Notes under the pieces: model-generated | The model's input: the letters and a program-made list of their open reading frames with translations, nothing else | What the model was told of the DNA's origin: nothing | The model's database searches: none | Assembly (NCBI RefSeq): GCF_001625595.1 | Contig: NZ_AUXT01000205.1 | Location: 1 to 64,000 of the forward strand | Reading direction: 5' to 3' | Length of the DNA: 64,000 nucleotides | From: Pseudoalteromonas luteoviolacea NCIMB 1942 | Lineage (GTDB): Bacteria; Pseudomonadota; Gammaproteobacteria; Enterobacterales; Alteromonadaceae | Translations under genes and position numbers: made by a program | Shown here: positions 46,803-57,388 of the stretch, in pieces | Position numbering within the stretch: the first letter of the stretch is position 1 | Layout: each line of letters opens with the position of its first letter

Positions 46803-47915
46803 TTATTGTGGCTCTACATAACCTACTACTTCCAGGTGGAAACCTGACAATGCGTGATATTTCTTCGGTAAGCTCATTAAGCGCATTTTCTGAATGCCCA
46901 GATCGGCTAAAATCTGTGAACCAACGCCCACAGTACGAGAAGTACCTTGGAACTTACGATAGTTAATCTTTTCACCTTGATCTTCTGCTGCAAAAGCTTT
47001 GACCAATTGCTCGAGATCTTCTGTTTGTTCATTTTTACCTAAAATGACCAAAACACCATTATTTTCTGCGATGTACTGCATAGCACCATGTAAGGTCCAG
47101 CTTCTATCTGCGCTGCGATCGGAGAGCAAAATATCATTGAACGTGCTTTGTAAATGAACACGTACTAGTGTTGCCTCATCGGCTTGTATTTCACCTTTTT
47201 GCAAAACATAGTGCAGTTGGTTATCAATAGAGTCTTTATAAGTCACTAAGTCAAACTCACCAAACTCGGTAGGCAGCTTACATTTAGCAACTTTTTCTAT
47301 CGTGGTTTCATTTAGGTTTCGATATTCAATTAAATCCGCAATTGTGCCGATTTTAATATCATGCTCTTTTGCGAAAACTTCCAGTTCAGGACGTCTCGCC
47401 ATAGTGCCATCCGGATTCAATATCTCAACAATTACTGATGACGGCTCGAGCCCTGCTAAACGCGCTAAATCGCAGCCCGCTTCTGTGTGCCCAGCACGTG
47501 TTAGTACGCCGCCCGGCTGCGCCATAATTGGGAAAATATGACCGGGCTGAACAATATCTTCTGGTAGCGCACCTTTTGCCACAGCTGCTTGAACCGTGCG
47601 GGCTCTATCTGCTGCAGAAATACCCGTTGTTACTCCTTTTGCCGCTTCAATAGACAAAGTAAAGTTCGTGGAAAATTGTGCACCGTTATTTCTAACCATA
47701 AGCGGTAAGTCAAGCTGCTCACATCGCGCTTGTGTCATAGTCAGACAAATCAAACCTCGACCATAAGTCGCCATAAAGTTAATTGCTTCTGGCGTGATAT
47801 GTTCAGCGGCGATAATTAAATCACCTTCGTTTTCTCGGTCTTCATCATCCATCAAGATAACCATTTTACCGGCTTTAATATCTTCGATGATCTCTTTTGC
47901 GCTGTTTAAGCTCAT
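46803..47915 (-). CDS. ribB: 3,4-dihydroxy-2-butanone 4-phosphate synthase with degenerate GTP cyclohydrolase II domain (RibBX)
   Basis: 370 residues. N-terminal RibB domain (about 1-200) complete: [22 protein letters not shown] in parts, [23 protein letters not shown]-terminal RibA-like domain (about 205-368): the stretch where RibA has the zinc cysteines (C-x10-C-x-C) reads [19 protein letters not shown] here, with no cysteine, so GTP cyclohydrolase II activity is not expected. Such fusions are annotated ribBA and called RibBX. It forms the four-carbon substrate for lumazine synthase; a separate ribA must lie elsewhere. Part of nrdR-ribD-ribE-ribB. Confidence 0.92.
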   Translation of the reverse strand: MSLNSAKEIIEDIKAGKMVILMDDEDRENEGDLIIAAEHITPEAINFMATYGRGLICLTMTQARCEQLDLPLMVRNNGAQFSTNFTLSIEAAKGVTTGISAADRARTVQAAVAKGALPEDIVQPGHIFPIMAQPGGVLTRAGHTEAGCDLARLAGLEPSSVIVEILNPDGTMARRPELEVFAKEHDIKIGTIADLIEYRNLNETTIEKVAKCKLPTEFGEFDLVTYKDSIDNQLHYVLQKGEIQADEATLVRVHLQSTFNDILLSDRSADRSWTLHGAMQYIAENNGVLVILGKNEQTEDLEQLVKAFAAEDQGEKINYRKFQGTSRTVGVGSQILADLGIQKMRLMSLPKKYHALSGFHLEVVGYVEPQ

Positions 47916-47949
47916 AATCTTCCCATTAATTACTTTGTTTGTATGGCAA

Positions 47950-48606
47950 TTATTTTATAAAGCCAGCTTGTGCCAACAAACTGGTTGTGAGAGTCGATTC
48001 ACTGGCTGGCGCTTGTGTACCCTGGATCAAGCGCTCCAAATATCTTGCTATTTGATCAACTTCTAAGTTAACCATAGTCCCTAATTTAAAATCAGCGATA
48101 GTTGTTTCTTGCGCTGTATGGGGTACTATGGTGAGTTTAAATCTGTTATCTTCTATGGCATTCACCGTCAAACTAATGCCGTCAATCGCCACAGACCCTT
48201 TATATGGAATATACTTGAGCAGCTCTCTTGGTGCAGATAACCAGTAGTCAGTCGCTCGTGCGTTAGTCTCGATAGTAACAATCGTGGCGACGCCATCAAT
48301 ATGACCTGATACCAAATGACCGCCCAGACGAGATATAGGCTGTAATGCTTTTTCTAAGTTCACTTTCTGGCCAACGCTGTATTCGCCAAAGCGAGTCAGC
48401 AACAAAGTTTCATTCGACACGTCAGCACGAAAGCCATCTGTATATTTTTCTACAACCGTTAAACATACGCCATTAGTTGCAATACTGTCTCCGAGCGCAA
48501 CATCTGCCATGTCCAGTGAGCTTGACTTTACACGCACACTTAAATCACCTTGCTTCAAAGTTATTTCAGTGAGCGTACCTGTTGCTTCAATAATGCCTGT
48601 AAACAT
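47950..48606 (-). CDS. ribE: Riboflavin synthase, alpha subunit
   Basis: 218 residues. Two lumazine-binding repeats: [15 protein letters not shown] with [13 protein letters not shown], and [17 protein letters not shown] [16 protein letters not shown] with [12 protein letters not shown]. It dismutates two lumazines to riboflavin. Named ribC in E. coli. Between ribD (8 bases) and ribB (34 bases). Confidence 0.97.
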   Translation of the reverse strand: MFTGIIEATGTLTEITLKQGDLSVRVKSSSLDMADVALGDSIATNGVCLTVVEKYTDGFRADVSNETLLLTRFGEYSVGQKVNLEKALQPISRLGGHLVSGHIDGVATIVTIETNARATDYWLSAPRELLKYIPYKGSVAIDGISLTVNAIEDNRFKLTIVPHTAQETTIADFKLGTMVNLEVDQIARYLERLIQGTQAPASESTLTTSLLAQAGFIK

Positions 48607-48614
48607 AGTTTCTC

Positions 48615-49730
48615 TTATTTCTTAATGGCGCTAATACGAATGTCATTACCAACTTGCGTACAATCTGTTAGTTGGAGCTCTTGGATTTGGTTCATTTCAG
48701 TCAAAATATTACTTTGAAATAATCCCTTTCCACCTTCCCCTATGATCTTGGGAGCAAAATACACAATATACTCATCAATCAAGCCTTGTTCGTGCATTAC
48801 CCCACATAAGGTAGCGCCCGCTTCTAGCCACACTAAGTTAATGTCTCTGCTGGCTAAAAACTGTAGCACTGCCTTTAAATCCAATTTGTTTTTCACTGTT
48901 GGAAGACAGACTTGTTCTACAAAATGTGGCCAGTTATGCTGATTATCAAGTTCTGAGCGTAAAATAATGATTTTTGACTGGCTTTGAAAAAGTGCAAGTA
49001 CTGGTGAAAGGCGGTTTTGAGTATCAATAATAACGCGAATTGGCTGGCGCACATCGTTACATTCTAGCGTCTTAGGTAAATCGGGCAGTTCTTCTTTTCG
49101 TACATTAAGACGCGCATCATCTATAAGTACAGTATCAGCACCTGACAAAATAGCGCAGCTTTTAGCTCTAAATGCCTGCACATCTCTCCTTGCATCTGGC
49201 CCGGTTATCCATTTACTTTTGCCGTTTTGCAATGCCGTTTTGCCGTCTAAGCTCGCAGCGAGCTTTGCGATTACGTAGGGAGCGCCATGCTCCATACGCT
49301 TGAGAAAACCTTTATTAAGTGCCCTAGCCTCTTGCTCTAAAAGCCCAGAAGCTGTTTCAATACCTGCCTGTTGCAACATTTTTAGACCATTGCCAGCAAC
49401 TTCAGGGTTAGGGTCCACCATAGCGCAAATAACTTTACTGACGCCCGCATCTATCAAGCCTTTAGCACAAGGGGGAGTTCGACCATAATGGCTACAAGGC
49501 TCGAGTGTTACATAGGCAGTAGCGCCACGCGCCCGCCCAGCTGCTTCGCGTAGTGCAAAAACTTCAGCATGCGGACCACCAGCTTGGGCATGAAAACCCT
49601 CCCCAACGATTTCACCTTCTTTAACTATGACGCAGCCCACGTTTGGGTTTGGCGTTGTCGTATTGAAGCCCTGCTTAGCAAGCGCGATGGCTTTCGCCAT
49701 AAAATCATAATCAGCCTGGGTAAAATGCAT
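48615..49730 (-). CDS. ribD: Bifunctional riboflavin deaminase/reductase RibD
   Basis: 371 residues. N-terminal deaminase (about 1-145) with zinc ligands HAEVFAL and EPCSHYGRTPPC; C-terminal reductase (about 148-370) with KLAASLDGKTALQNGKSKWIT and LVWLEAGATLCG in parts. It carries out the second and third steps of the pathway. Its ATG overlaps the nrdR stop by one base. Confidence 0.97.
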   Translation of the reverse strand: MHFTQADYDFMAKAIALAKQGFNTTTPNPNVGCVIVKEGEIVGEGFHAQAGGPHAEVFALREAAGRARGATAYVTLEPCSHYGRTPPCAKGLIDAGVSKVICAMVDPNPEVAGNGLKMLQQAGIETASGLLEQEARALNKGFLKRMEHGAPYVIAKLAASLDGKTALQNGKSKWITGPDARRDVQAFRAKSCAILSGADTVLIDDARLNVRKEELPDLPKTLECNDVRQPIRVIIDTQNRLSPVLALFQSQSKIIILRSELDNQHNWPHFVEQVCLPTVKNKLDLKAVLQFLASRDINLVWLEAGATLCGVMHEQGLIDEYIVYFAPKIIGEGGKGLFQSNILTEMNQIQELQLTDCTQVGNDIRISAIKK

Positions 49731-50179
49731 CAGTCACCAAGCCTCGCGATTTCTTCACCAAACTCTTTAATGTCTTCAAAACTACGATACACTGAGGCAA
49801 AACGAACATATGCAACTTTGTCCAATTTTTTCAAAGCTTCCATGATGCATTCACCGATCATTTGACTGTTTACTTCACGTTCACCAGTGGCTCGGATTTG
49901 AGATTTGATCTGATGTACCACTTCTTCAATCTGCTCGGTACTTACTGGGCGCTTTTCCAGTGCTCTATGTAAACCATTGAGTAGCTTATCTTCATTAAAG
50001 GGCTCTCTTGTACCATCTTGCTTGATGACTCTCGGCATAAGGAGTTCCGCGCCTTCAAAAGTTGTAAAGCGTTCATGACAAACAATACACTCACGACGAC
50101 GACGTACTTGGTGACCAGAGGCCACTAATCGCGAATCAATAACTTTGGTATCTTTCGCCGTACAAAAAGGACAATGCAT
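49730..50179 (-). CDS. nrdR: Transcriptional repressor NrdR
   Basis: 149 residues. Zinc ribbon with CPFC at 3-6 and CIVC near 31-34, followed by an ATP-cone domain ([20 protein letters not shown], in parts). It senses ATP/dATP and represses ribonucleotide reductase genes. First gene of the rib unit, as in E. coli (nrdR-ribD). Confidence 0.97.
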   Translation of the reverse strand: MHCPFCTAKDTKVIDSRLVASGHQVRRRRECIVCHERFTTFEGAELLMPRVIKQDGTREPFNEDKLLNGLHRALEKRPVSTEQIEEVVHQIKSQIRATGEREVNSQMIGECIMEALKKLDKVAYVRFASVYRSFEDIKEFGEEIARLGD

Positions 50180-50297
50180 ATATTCTCACTGTATAGTCAA
50201 TCTCTACAATGCGGCGCTTTGTGGTTGGCAGCTAACATTTAATCCGTTGAGTTAACTCTCGTTTTAAATGCAGCAAGTGATTTTAAATAAAATAAAA

Positions 50298-50319
50298 AAG
50301 GCCGCATAATTGCGGCCTT
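50298..50319 (-). terminator. Intrinsic terminator after glyA
   Basis: AAGGCCGCA / TGCGGCCTT with TAAT loop; on the minus strand it is followed by TTTTATTTTATTT. Confidence 0.88.
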
Positions 50320-50354
50320 CATAATATCAAAAATAACGCTAATTGTGACTTAAA

Positions 50355-51611
50355 TTATGCGTAAACTGGTAATTTAGCACAGATAGCTTTTACCTTTTCT
50401 TTAACTTCTACTTGTACTGACTCATCATTGATGTTGTCTAGTACATCACAGATCCAACCCGCTAGCTCACCAGCTTCAGCTTCTTTGAAACCACGGCGAG
50501 TGATTGCAGGAGAACCAATACGAAGGCCAGATGTTACAAACGGTGAACGAGGGTCATTTGGTACTGAGTTCTTGTTAACCGTGATATTTGCACGGCCAAG
50601 TGCTGCATCAGCATCTTTACCAGTGATATCTTTATCAATTAAATCAAGAAGGAATAAATGGTTGTCAGTCTTACCAGAAACCACTTTATAACCACGCTCT
50701 TGAAGCACTGCAACCATCGCTTGTGCATTTTTCACAACTTGCGTTTGGTACGCTTTGAACTCTGGCTCTAGGGCTTCTTTGAATGCAACTGCTTTAGCAG
50801 CAATAACGTGACAGAGAGGTCCACCTTGACCACCAGGGAATACTGCACTGTTTAGTTTCTTGTAAATATCTTCATCACCACAAGCTGAAACAATCAACCC
50901 ACCACGAGGGCCCGCTAGTGTTTTATGCGTTGTCGTTGTTACAACGTGAGCGTGAGGTACTGGGTTAGGGTAAACGCCCGCGGCAACTAGACCGGCTACG
51001 TGTGCCATATCAACTAACAAGTATGCACCTACTTTGTCAGCAATTTCACGGAATTTAGCCCAATCAACAATACCTGAGTATGCTGAGAAACCACCAATGA
51101 TCATTTTTGGTTTGTGCTCAAGTGCCTGCGCTTCAACTTGTGCGTAATCAATTTCGCCTGTCTCTTCATTTAGGCCGTACTGAATTGCATTATAGGTTTT
51201 ACCTGAGAAGTTAACATGAGAACCGTGAGTAAGGTGACCACCATGAGCAAGGCTCATACCTAGTACAGTATCATGTGGCTGAAGTAACGCTTGGAAAACC
51301 GCAGCGTTTGCTTGAGAACCTGCGTGCGGTTGTACGTTTGCGTAATCGGCGCCAAAAAGCTCACATGCGCGGTCAATTGCTAGTTGCTCAACGACATCTA
51401 CGTGCTCACAACCGCCATAATAACGCTTGCCTGGGTAACCTTCAGCATATTTATTTGTAAGCTGTGACCCCTGAGCCTCTAGTACACGTGGGCTACAGTA
51501 GTTTTCAGATGCGATTAGTTCGATATGCTCTTCTTGACGAGTTGTTTCTGACTGGATCGCTTGATGTAATTCAGGGTCAAAATCTGCAATATTCATGTTA
51601 CGTTCTAACAT
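50355..51611 (-). CDS. glyA: Serine hydroxymethyltransferase
   Basis: 418 residues from ATG at 51611 (AGGAG, 5 bases upstream), one more than E. coli GlyA. PLP lysine in [43 protein letters not shown] and [14 protein letters not shown] are family hallmarks. It interconverts serine and glycine while loading tetrahydrofolate with a one-carbon unit. Own promoter and terminator, single gene. Confidence 0.98.
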   Translation of the reverse strand: MLERNMNIADFDPELHQAIQSETTRQEEHIELIASENYCSPRVLEAQGSQLTNKYAEGYPGKRYYGGCEHVDVVEQLAIDRACELFGADYANVQPHAGSQANAAVFQALLQPHDTVLGMSLAHGGHLTHGSHVNFSGKTYNAIQYGLNEETGEIDYAQVEAQALEHKPKMIIGGFSAYSGIVDWAKFREIADKVGAYLLVDMAHVAGLVAAGVYPNPVPHAHVVTTTTHKTLAGPRGGLIVSACGDEDIYKKLNSAVFPGGQGGPLCHVIAAKAVAFKEALEPEFKAYQTQVVKNAQAMVAVLQERGYKVVSGKTDNHLFLLDLIDKDITGKDADAALGRANITVNKNSVPNDPRSPFVTSGLRIGSPAITRRGFKEAEAGELAGWICDVLDNINDESVQVEVKEKVKAICAKLPVYA

Positions 51612-51653
51612 GGTTTCTCCTAGGTGCACGTATGATTAAGTTTATCGTCTGCA

Positions 51654-51682
51654 ATTGTACGCAATTTATGGTCAGTTGCCTA
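51654..51682 (-). promoter_or_regulatory. Candidate sigma70 promoter of glyA
   Basis: Minus-strand TAGGCA (51677-51682), 17-base spacer, TACAAT (51654-51659). Predicted start about 36 bases before the glyA ATG. Confidence 0.5.
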
Positions 51683-51801
51683 CGAAATCTGCGTGAGCAT
51701 ATTTAAGCAGGGATTGAATTTATTTCACAGTCTTTGTGGGATGATATTTTTTTATTTAAACATAAAATTTATTTATGAAATAACGGGATTACATTTGAAA
51801 T

Positions 51802-51842
51802 TAAAATATGCATGTGCACGATTGGCAGCATCATGCGCATGC
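51802..51842 (-). terminator. Possible terminator of the thr operon
   Basis: GCATGCGCA and TGCACATGC (minus strand, one wobble) around 15 bases, followed by ATATTTTAATTT; 27 bases after the thrC stop. Confidence 0.45.
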
Positions 51843-51868
51843 AAAACCCAAAACTAAAACAACATATT

Positions 51869-53152
51869 TTATGCTAGTTTGTCGAATATACGCCGCTTAA
51901 GCTGTGCGTAATTGGCATCAACGGTTTCTGCTAAGCAGGGCTTGGCCAGTGCATCAGACAGTACTTTCGGCATGTCAAGCTGTTGTTGTAAAACGGTTTC
52001 TACAGACTCTTTAAACTTCGCTGGATGCGCAGTTGCTAAGAAAATTCCTGTTTCATCTGCTTCACTATTTATAGTAAGCCCTTCATAGGCTATGGCCGTA
52101 TGAGGTTCAGCAACATACCCATTCGAGTTGATTTTTTGCATCACCTCACGGGTGCGAGACTCCGAAACTGAACTTGAATAAAAGTAATCTTTATCAAAGA
52201 TCCCATTTTTAATCATACTTTCCACTCGAGTCCAATTATTAGGTTTACTCACATCCATCGCATTAGATAGTGACTCTAATGTAGCATTTGGGTCCCAGTT
52301 TCCAGACTGCAAATACCGTGGAACAGTATCGTTCTGATTAGTTGTCGCACTGAGCTTTTTTACTGGCAGACCGATTGCTGCGGCAATCATCGCGGCACAC
52401 ACATTGCCAAAGTTACCACTGGGAACTGAAATGTGGACATTGTTACGCTTGTCCTGTGGGACTTGTGCAAATGCCTCAAAATAATAGCAAACTTGCGCCA
52501 ATAGACGGCTAATATTAATTGAATTTGCAGAATTAAGCCCTAATTCACTTTTTACTTCCTCATCAAGAAATGCTTGTTTAACAATGGCTTGACAATCATC
52601 AAAGCTACCTTCAACTGCATAGCAATAAATATTTTTACCTAGTGTTGTAAACAGTTTTTGCTGCGCGAGAGAAATCTTACCTTTAGGATAAAGTATAACG
52701 ACATCAACATTTTCTTTTTCATAAAACGCATGTGCGACAGCCGCCCCAGTATCGCCGCTGGTGGCTGTCAGTATAGTTACCCGTTCACCTTGGCTGAACA
52801 AACTAATACACTCAGACATAAAACGCCCGCCAAAATCTTTAAATGCCAAAGTTGGGCCATGGAACAACTCCAAGCAATATTTATTTTCTTCAACTTGAAC
52901 AAGTGGTGCTGGAAAGTTAAATGCACGGGTTACCATGTCATTTATAGTATCTTCTGGTAACTCATCCCCGATTAAATGTTGTAAAATCTTGCCACTACGC
53001 TGTGCGAAAGGGAGCGCCAACAAAGTCTCAATATCAGAAAGCTTATGAAGCTCGGCAGGAAAGAATACACCTTGCTTACGGCCAAGCCCCTCTTTAACGG
53101 CTTCTGTAAACGAAACCTGTTGCTCTGGGTCCATTAAATTTACTAAATTCAT
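51869..53152 (-). CDS. thrC: Threonine synthase
   Basis: 427 residues, the E. coli-type long form (428). PLP lysine in HGPTLAFKDFGGRFM; TATSGDTGAAVAHAF and SVPSGNFGNVCA bind the cofactor phosphate. It converts O-phosphohomoserine to threonine. Good ribosome site (AAGGA). Last gene of thrABC, 9 bases after thrB. Confidence 0.98.
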   Translation of the reverse strand: MNLVNLMDPEQQVSFTEAVKEGLGRKQGVFFPAELHKLSDIETLLALPFAQRSGKILQHLIGDELPEDTINDMVTRAFNFPAPLVQVEENKYCLELFHGPTLAFKDFGGRFMSECISLFSQGERVTILTATSGDTGAAVAHAFYEKENVDVVILYPKGKISLAQQKLFTTLGKNIYCYAVEGSFDDCQAIVKQAFLDEEVKSELGLNSANSINISRLLAQVCYYFEAFAQVPQDKRNNVHISVPSGNFGNVCAAMIAAAIGLPVKKLSATTNQNDTVPRYLQSGNWDPNATLESLSNAMDVSKPNNWTRVESMIKNGIFDKDYFYSSSVSESRTREVMQKINSNGYVAEPHTAIAYEGLTINSEADETGIFLATAHPAKFKESVETVLQQQLDMPKVLSDALAKPCLAETVDANYAQLKRRIFDKLA

Positions 53153-53161
53153 ATTAATTCC

Positions 53162-54091
53162 TTAGGCAAGTTCTCGTGTGCCTTGATTATCAAACTTACA
53201 GATATGGCTAAAGCCATTTTCGTTTACATAGTGCTGGCTTAGCCAATCTTGGCAGCGTTTTGCAACCTCATATGATGTGCACAGCGCAAAGAGTGTTGGA
53301 CCCGCACCAGAAATGCTTACCACTTCAGCCCCTAGCTCTGGCAGGCTTACCGACGCGTCTGCGTAGCCTTGTATTAAAGGTGCACGACTTGGCTCAGCTA
53401 TCGCATCTTGCATCAGCTTTACCGCGTCGCTAAAACGCTGTTGTTGCAGCAAGGTAGTGTAAGCCGCTAGTCGCTGTGCAAACTCGACGCTTTGACTAAG
53501 ACTTAAAGACTCAGGTAACACAGATCTAGCCTGAGCGGTATTCAATGCAAACCCAGGAAAAGCAACAACGATGTGCCAATTTTGATCTGTAGCTAATGCA
53601 ACAGCACGATCGGGCACTATCTCAGACGTCAATTGCAAGCCACCTAAATAACAAGGTGTAATATTGTCATAATGGCGCGCGCCACTCACTTTTGCTTCAA
53701 AGTCAGCCATCAATTCGATCATTTGCACTTGAGACAACTGTGTTCCGCTGTATGCATTAAGTGCTGCAAATGTTGCTACTACTGAGCATGCACTTGACCC
53801 AAGGCCGGAACCGATTGGCAAACGCTTATCAAGAGTCAGTGCAACACAGGGCATATCTACTTTTACGTGAGCCCTAAAATGTGTCAAACACTGATAGGCT
53901 AAATTATGTTCCTGATTACTTGGTAATTTATGTGCATATTCGCCAACGCACTTAAATGTATCTTGTTCAGCTTCTTCAATATAAACAACATCTCCTAGTA
54001 ACTGACCGTCCAAAGGCGCTATTGCAGCGCCTAACGAATCAAAGCCGACACAAAAGTTGCCAATTGATGCTGGAGCAAAAAACTTTCTCAT
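53162..54091 (-). CDS. thrB: Homoserine kinase
   Basis: 309 residues. GHMP kinase: APASIGNFCVGFDSLGAAI at the N-terminus, the ATP loop LPIGSGLGSSACSV, and the SISGAGPTLFAL motif. It phosphorylates homoserine. Good ribosome site (AAGGAAG); 10 bases after thrA. Confidence 0.98.
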   Translation of the reverse strand: MRKFFAPASIGNFCVGFDSLGAAIAPLDGQLLGDVVYIEEAEQDTFKCVGEYAHKLPSNQEHNLAYQCLTHFRAHVKVDMPCVALTLDKRLPIGSGLGSSACSVVATFAALNAYSGTQLSQVQMIELMADFEAKVSGARHYDNITPCYLGGLQLTSEIVPDRAVALATDQNWHIVVAFPGFALNTAQARSVLPESLSLSQSVEFAQRLAAYTTLLQQQRFSDAVKLMQDAIAEPSRAPLIQGYADASVSLPELGAEVVSISGAGPTLFALCTSYEVAKRCQDWLSQHYVNENGFSHICKFDNQGTRELA

Positions 54092-54101
54092 CGATTCTTC
54101 C

Positions 54102-56519
54102 TTACCTAGATAAAGTCTTCAGTATGTCAGCAAAAACGCCTGCGGCTGTAACTTCTGCGCCAGCACCATAACCTCTGATAACAAAAGGTTTTGGTTGGTA
54201 ATACTGACTTAAAATAGCCAAGGCGTTTTCTCCATCTCGAATATCAAACAACGCATGCTGCGTATCAACCGCTTCAATACCAACCCTACACTTGCCATTT
54301 ACAATACTGCCAACATAACGGAGCTTTTTCCCATCACTTGCCGCACTTTGCACTCTATCTGCAAAGGCTGCGTCCAGCTCCGGTAAACGTGCCATAAATT
54401 CATCTACATTTGTTCCTATGGCAAAGTCATTGGGCACCACAGACTCAACTTCAATGTCCTCTAGTTCTAATTCAAGGCCAGCCTCGCGCGCAATAATTAG
54501 CAGCTTGCGAGCTACATCAGTGCCGGACAAATCATCCCTTGGATCCGGCTCCGTAAAACCATTTTGTTTAGCTTGTGCAGTCGCCTGTGACAAGGATAAC
54601 CCGTCTTCAATGGCACCAAACATATAAGAAAGCGAACCAGATAAAATGCCGCTGAATGATAACAGCTCATCGCCAGCCCCAAACAAAAGTTGCAAGTTGT
54701 CTAATACGGGCAACCCCGCACCGACATTCGTTTCGTAGAGAAACTTCCTGCCAGAATCAACAGCTGCTTGTTTTAGTTCTCGGTAATAAGCCATGTCACC
54801 TGTATTGGCTTTTTTATTCGCAGCTACGACATGGAATCCAGCTTGCAAAAATTGACTATATTGATCAGCGAGAAGTTGAGAAGAGCTACAATCTACAATC
54901 ACTGGATTAATTAAATGATTGGATTTAACAAAATGCTCCAGTCTATCAATGGAGAAAGATACTTCTGAGGATTCAAGCTGTGCCTGCCAATCATCAGATT
55001 GAATACCTTCAGCAGACAACAAGCTCTTTTTGGAGTTTGCAACACCGTATAGATTCAACTTAATATTTCTGTTAGCAAGCCAGTCTTGTTGCTTTTTCAA
55101 CTGTTGGACGAGCTCGGTGCCTACCAGCCCGCAGCCTAATAAAAATACGTCGATGGACGGTACATGTGTAAAGAAGTTTTCATGACAAACCTTCATTGCA
55201 TCTTTACATAGCTCACCAGACACTACAGCAGAAATCGCACTTTCAGTTGAATCTTGCGCAATGGCCACAATGTTCACTTGCGCTTGTGCCAATGAAGCGA
55301 AGAATTTAGCGGCCAGTCCTTTATGCGAGCGCATGTTGTCGCCCACTAGGGTGACAATTGCGAGATCTTTTTGAACTTCAATGGGTTCAATAAGGCCTGC
55401 TTTCGTTTCAAGTTCGAATGCAGACTGTAAAGCTTGCATCGCGAGTGGCAGGTCTTGCTCATACACACAGAAACTAATACTGAACTCACACGAGGATTGT
55501 GTAATGAGCACAATAGAAACGTTGTCATTTGCTAGTGCCGAAAATACCCGTGCAGCCATCCCCACTTTGCCTTTCATGCCCGGCCCAGAGACCGTTAACA
55601 TCGCGAGTTTATCCAAGCTAGAAAGCGCCTTCACCGGTGAGTCATTATCGCTTTGAGCTGAAATCATTGAGCCTGGGACATCTGGATCATGCGTATTTTT
55701 AATTTCACAAGGTACATTCGCTTTGGCACATGGCAAAATTGTTTTAGGATGCAGTACTTTTGCACCAAAATATGCCAGCTCCATAGCTTCTTTGTAAGAC
55801 AACTTCGCTACTTTCGTTGCCTTTTTGATAAGACGAGGGTCAGCACTATAGACGCCATCCACATCTGTCCATATTTGGCAGATTTCTGCATTGATGCTCG
55901 CTGCGATTACGGCTGCTGAGTAGTCTGAGCCGTTGCGACCCAGTGTCGTAAGTTCACCTAACTCATTACTCCCAGTAAACCCGGCTACGATGTATATTCC
56001 AGATCCGTTTGAGTCTATTTGCTGGGCAAGCGCAACCTTTGTTTGTTCCAGTTGAACTTCTGAATCTAAGTATTGCGATTGAGTTTTAATGCATTGGGTA
56101 GCATCTAATGCGCGTGCATTTTGGCTTTTCAACATTTTTACCATTAACGCAACACTGATACGCTCACCAAAACTGATTATAAATGCGTTAACAGCTTCGG
56201 GGCATTGCTTCAGTAATTTAACGCCAGCTAATTTATCTTTTAACGACTCTAAATCAGGCCACCCAACCAACGACCCATATTCTGATTCAACAACTTCCTT
56301 TAGACTCAAACAACGAGACTCGAAAGCAGCCCAAAGCGCTTCATAATCTGCGCCTTTAGCTGCACAGTCAGCTAAGCTGACTAGCTGATCTGTCATACCC
56401 CCTGGTGCTGAAAGCACGACTACTGCGTTACCATTACTATAATTTGATACTAGAGATTGTACTCGCTGCAGACAATCAAAGTCCGCTAAAGAAGATCCCC
56501 CAAACTTTAAAACTCGCAT
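54102..56519 (-). CDS. thrA: Bifunctional aspartokinase/homoserine dehydrogenase I
   Basis: 805 residues from ATG at 56519 (GAGGAAAA upstream), beginning [15 protein letters not shown]. The longer frame to 56594 reads through the attenuator hairpin and is rejected. Aspartokinase domain (about 1-290; [18 protein letters not shown]), two ACT regulatory domains (about 310-450), homoserine dehydrogenase (about 460-800; [41 protein letters not shown]). First and third steps from aspartate to threonine; feedback by threonine is expected. Preceded by thrL and its terminator. Confidence 0.97.
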   Translation of the reverse strand: MRVLKFGGSSLADFDCLQRVQSLVSNYSNGNAVVVLSAPGGMTDQLVSLADCAAKGADYEALWAAFESRCLSLKEVVESEYGSLVGWPDLESLKDKLAGVKLLKQCPEAVNAFIISFGERISVALMVKMLKSQNARALDATQCIKTQSQYLDSEVQLEQTKVALAQQIDSNGSGIYIVAGFTGSNELGELTTLGRNGSDYSAAVIAASINAEICQIWTDVDGVYSADPRLIKKATKVAKLSYKEAMELAYFGAKVLHPKTILPCAKANVPCEIKNTHDPDVPGSMISAQSDNDSPVKALSSLDKLAMLTVSGPGMKGKVGMAARVFSALANDNVSIVLITQSSCEFSISFCVYEQDLPLAMQALQSAFELETKAGLIEPIEVQKDLAIVTLVGDNMRSHKGLAAKFFASLAQAQVNIVAIAQDSTESAISAVVSGELCKDAMKVCHENFFTHVPSIDVFLLGCGLVGTELVQQLKKQQDWLANRNIKLNLYGVANSKKSLLSAEGIQSDDWQAQLESSEVSFSIDRLEHFVKSNHLINPVIVDCSSSQLLADQYSQFLQAGFHVVAANKKANTGDMAYYRELKQAAVDSGRKFLYETNVGAGLPVLDNLQLLFGAGDELLSFSGILSGSLSYMFGAIEDGLSLSQATAQAKQNGFTEPDPRDDLSGTDVARKLLIIAREAGLELELEDIEVESVVPNDFAIGTNVDEFMARLPELDAAFADRVQSAASDGKKLRYVGSIVNGKCRVGIEAVDTQHALFDIRDGENALAILSQYYQPKPFVIRGYGAGAEVTAAGVFADILKTLSR

Positions 56520-56549
56520 ACTGTGTTTTTCCTCATTCCTAAAACGAAA

Positions 56550-56582
56550 AAAGGCCTGTGCTCTCGGTGAGCACAGGCCTTT
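56550..56582 (-). terminator. thr attenuator terminator
   Basis: Fourteen-base arms (AAAGGCCTGTGCTC / complement) with 5-base loop, minus-strand T-run TTTTTT. It sits between thrL and thrA, so ribosome stalling in thrL decides readthrough. Confidence 0.9.
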
Positions 56583-56606
56583 ATTAATACGCACGGACCT
56601 ATGCCA

Positions 56607-56666
56607 CTATCCAGTATGGATGGTGGTCTTAATAATAATTGTCACGTTACGTGTGATTCGGTTCAT
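56607..56666 (-). CDS. thrL: thr operon leader peptide
   Basis: A 19-residue frame, MNRITRNVTIIIKTTIHTG, with five Thr and five Ile codons, 40 bases upstream of the attenuator terminator. The E. coli ThrL leader has the same Thr/Ile richness and position. Translation rate through these codons reports threonyl- and isoleucyl-tRNA charging and sets transcription of thrABC. A purine-rich AAAGAAAC lies before the ATG. Confidence 0.9.
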   Translation of the reverse strand: MNRITRNVTIIIKTTIHTG

Positions 56667-56813
56667 TGTTTCTTTGATTAACCTACTTCAAAGTTGATTA
56701 AAAATTGCTTACCTGAACTAGACTGCCTGATCATTAGGCAATCTGTCAAGCAGCTAGAAGTAAATTAAATATGCAAAAAGTTCAAGATACGTACTAAGAA
56801 AGGGAGAGGCTAT

Positions 56814-57179
56814 CTAACGAATACCATATTCACTCAATAATGAGAGTAACTGTTCTGATTTGACGGGCTTTTCTAAAAACTTGATCGCGCCAAGTTCCGC
56901 CACTTTAGTTTTCATTTGGACTTGGATATCCGCGGAGATTACAACGACAAAAGTCTCTATTTTGTGCGCTTTAATCGCTTCGAGTACACCCACGCCATCA
57001 AGTTCAGGCATGGTGAGATCTAAACACAACAAATCAATTTGCGATTTTTGCAATATTTCTAGTGCCTCTCGACCATTTTTAGCCTGGCATACATCTACAT
57101 CAAGGTTTGATGTTAGACAGCGCACCACTTGCTTACGGGCAACAGTAGAATCGTCGCACACTAACACAGAATAGCTCAT
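56814..57179 (-). CDS. Single-domain response regulator (CheY-like)
   Basis: 121 residues, a complete receiver: D9/D10 in VCDDS, phospho-acceptor D54 in CLDLTMPELDG, S82 in VISAD, K104 in LEKPV. No output domain, so it acts by protein contact. Divergent from a histidine kinase gene at 57389, its probable but unproven partner. The GVGVLEAIK and DLDVCQAKNG-like text places it near CheY-like regulators of Vibrio/Pseudoalteromonas sensory clusters. Confidence 0.92.
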   Translation of the reverse strand: MSYSVLVCDDSTVARKQVVRCLTSNLDVDVCQAKNGREALEILQKSQIDLLCLDLTMPELDGVGVLEAIKAHKIETFVVVISADIQVQMKTKVAELGAIKFLEKPVKSEQLLSLLSEYGIR

Positions 57180-57315
57180 AAGAAGGTAAATCTTTATTGT
57201 TCTAGTAACAAATAAACGTTATTGTTATTCTAATCTTATAACACAATAATCAACATCCAGTAAGTTTTTTATCTCTACTTGTATGTTGTAAAGATAGCAA
57301 GATAAACATTTATTT

Positions 57316-57334
57316 TTAGCCATTTATTGGCTAA
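57316..57334. repeat. Palindrome upstream of the histidine kinase gene
   Basis: TTAGCCATTTATTGGCTAA: 7-base arms around TTTAT, 54 bases before the ATG. Possible operator; no regulator is suggested. Confidence 0.45.
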
Positions 57335-57388
57335 CTTTAAGTTTAACACGCGCGCATTTATTTGGTTGTCAGGAGCTAAGAATACTCC

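Noticed and set aside
46684-50354. FMN riboswitch in the rib block
   Set aside because: I looked for the conserved RFN text before ribB, ribH, ribE and nrdR and did not see it; the hairpins present are plain terminators.
51612-51868. Glycine or SAM-type riboswitch before glyA
   Set aside because: The predicted glyA start leaves only about 36 leader bases and no conserved riboswitch core is visible.
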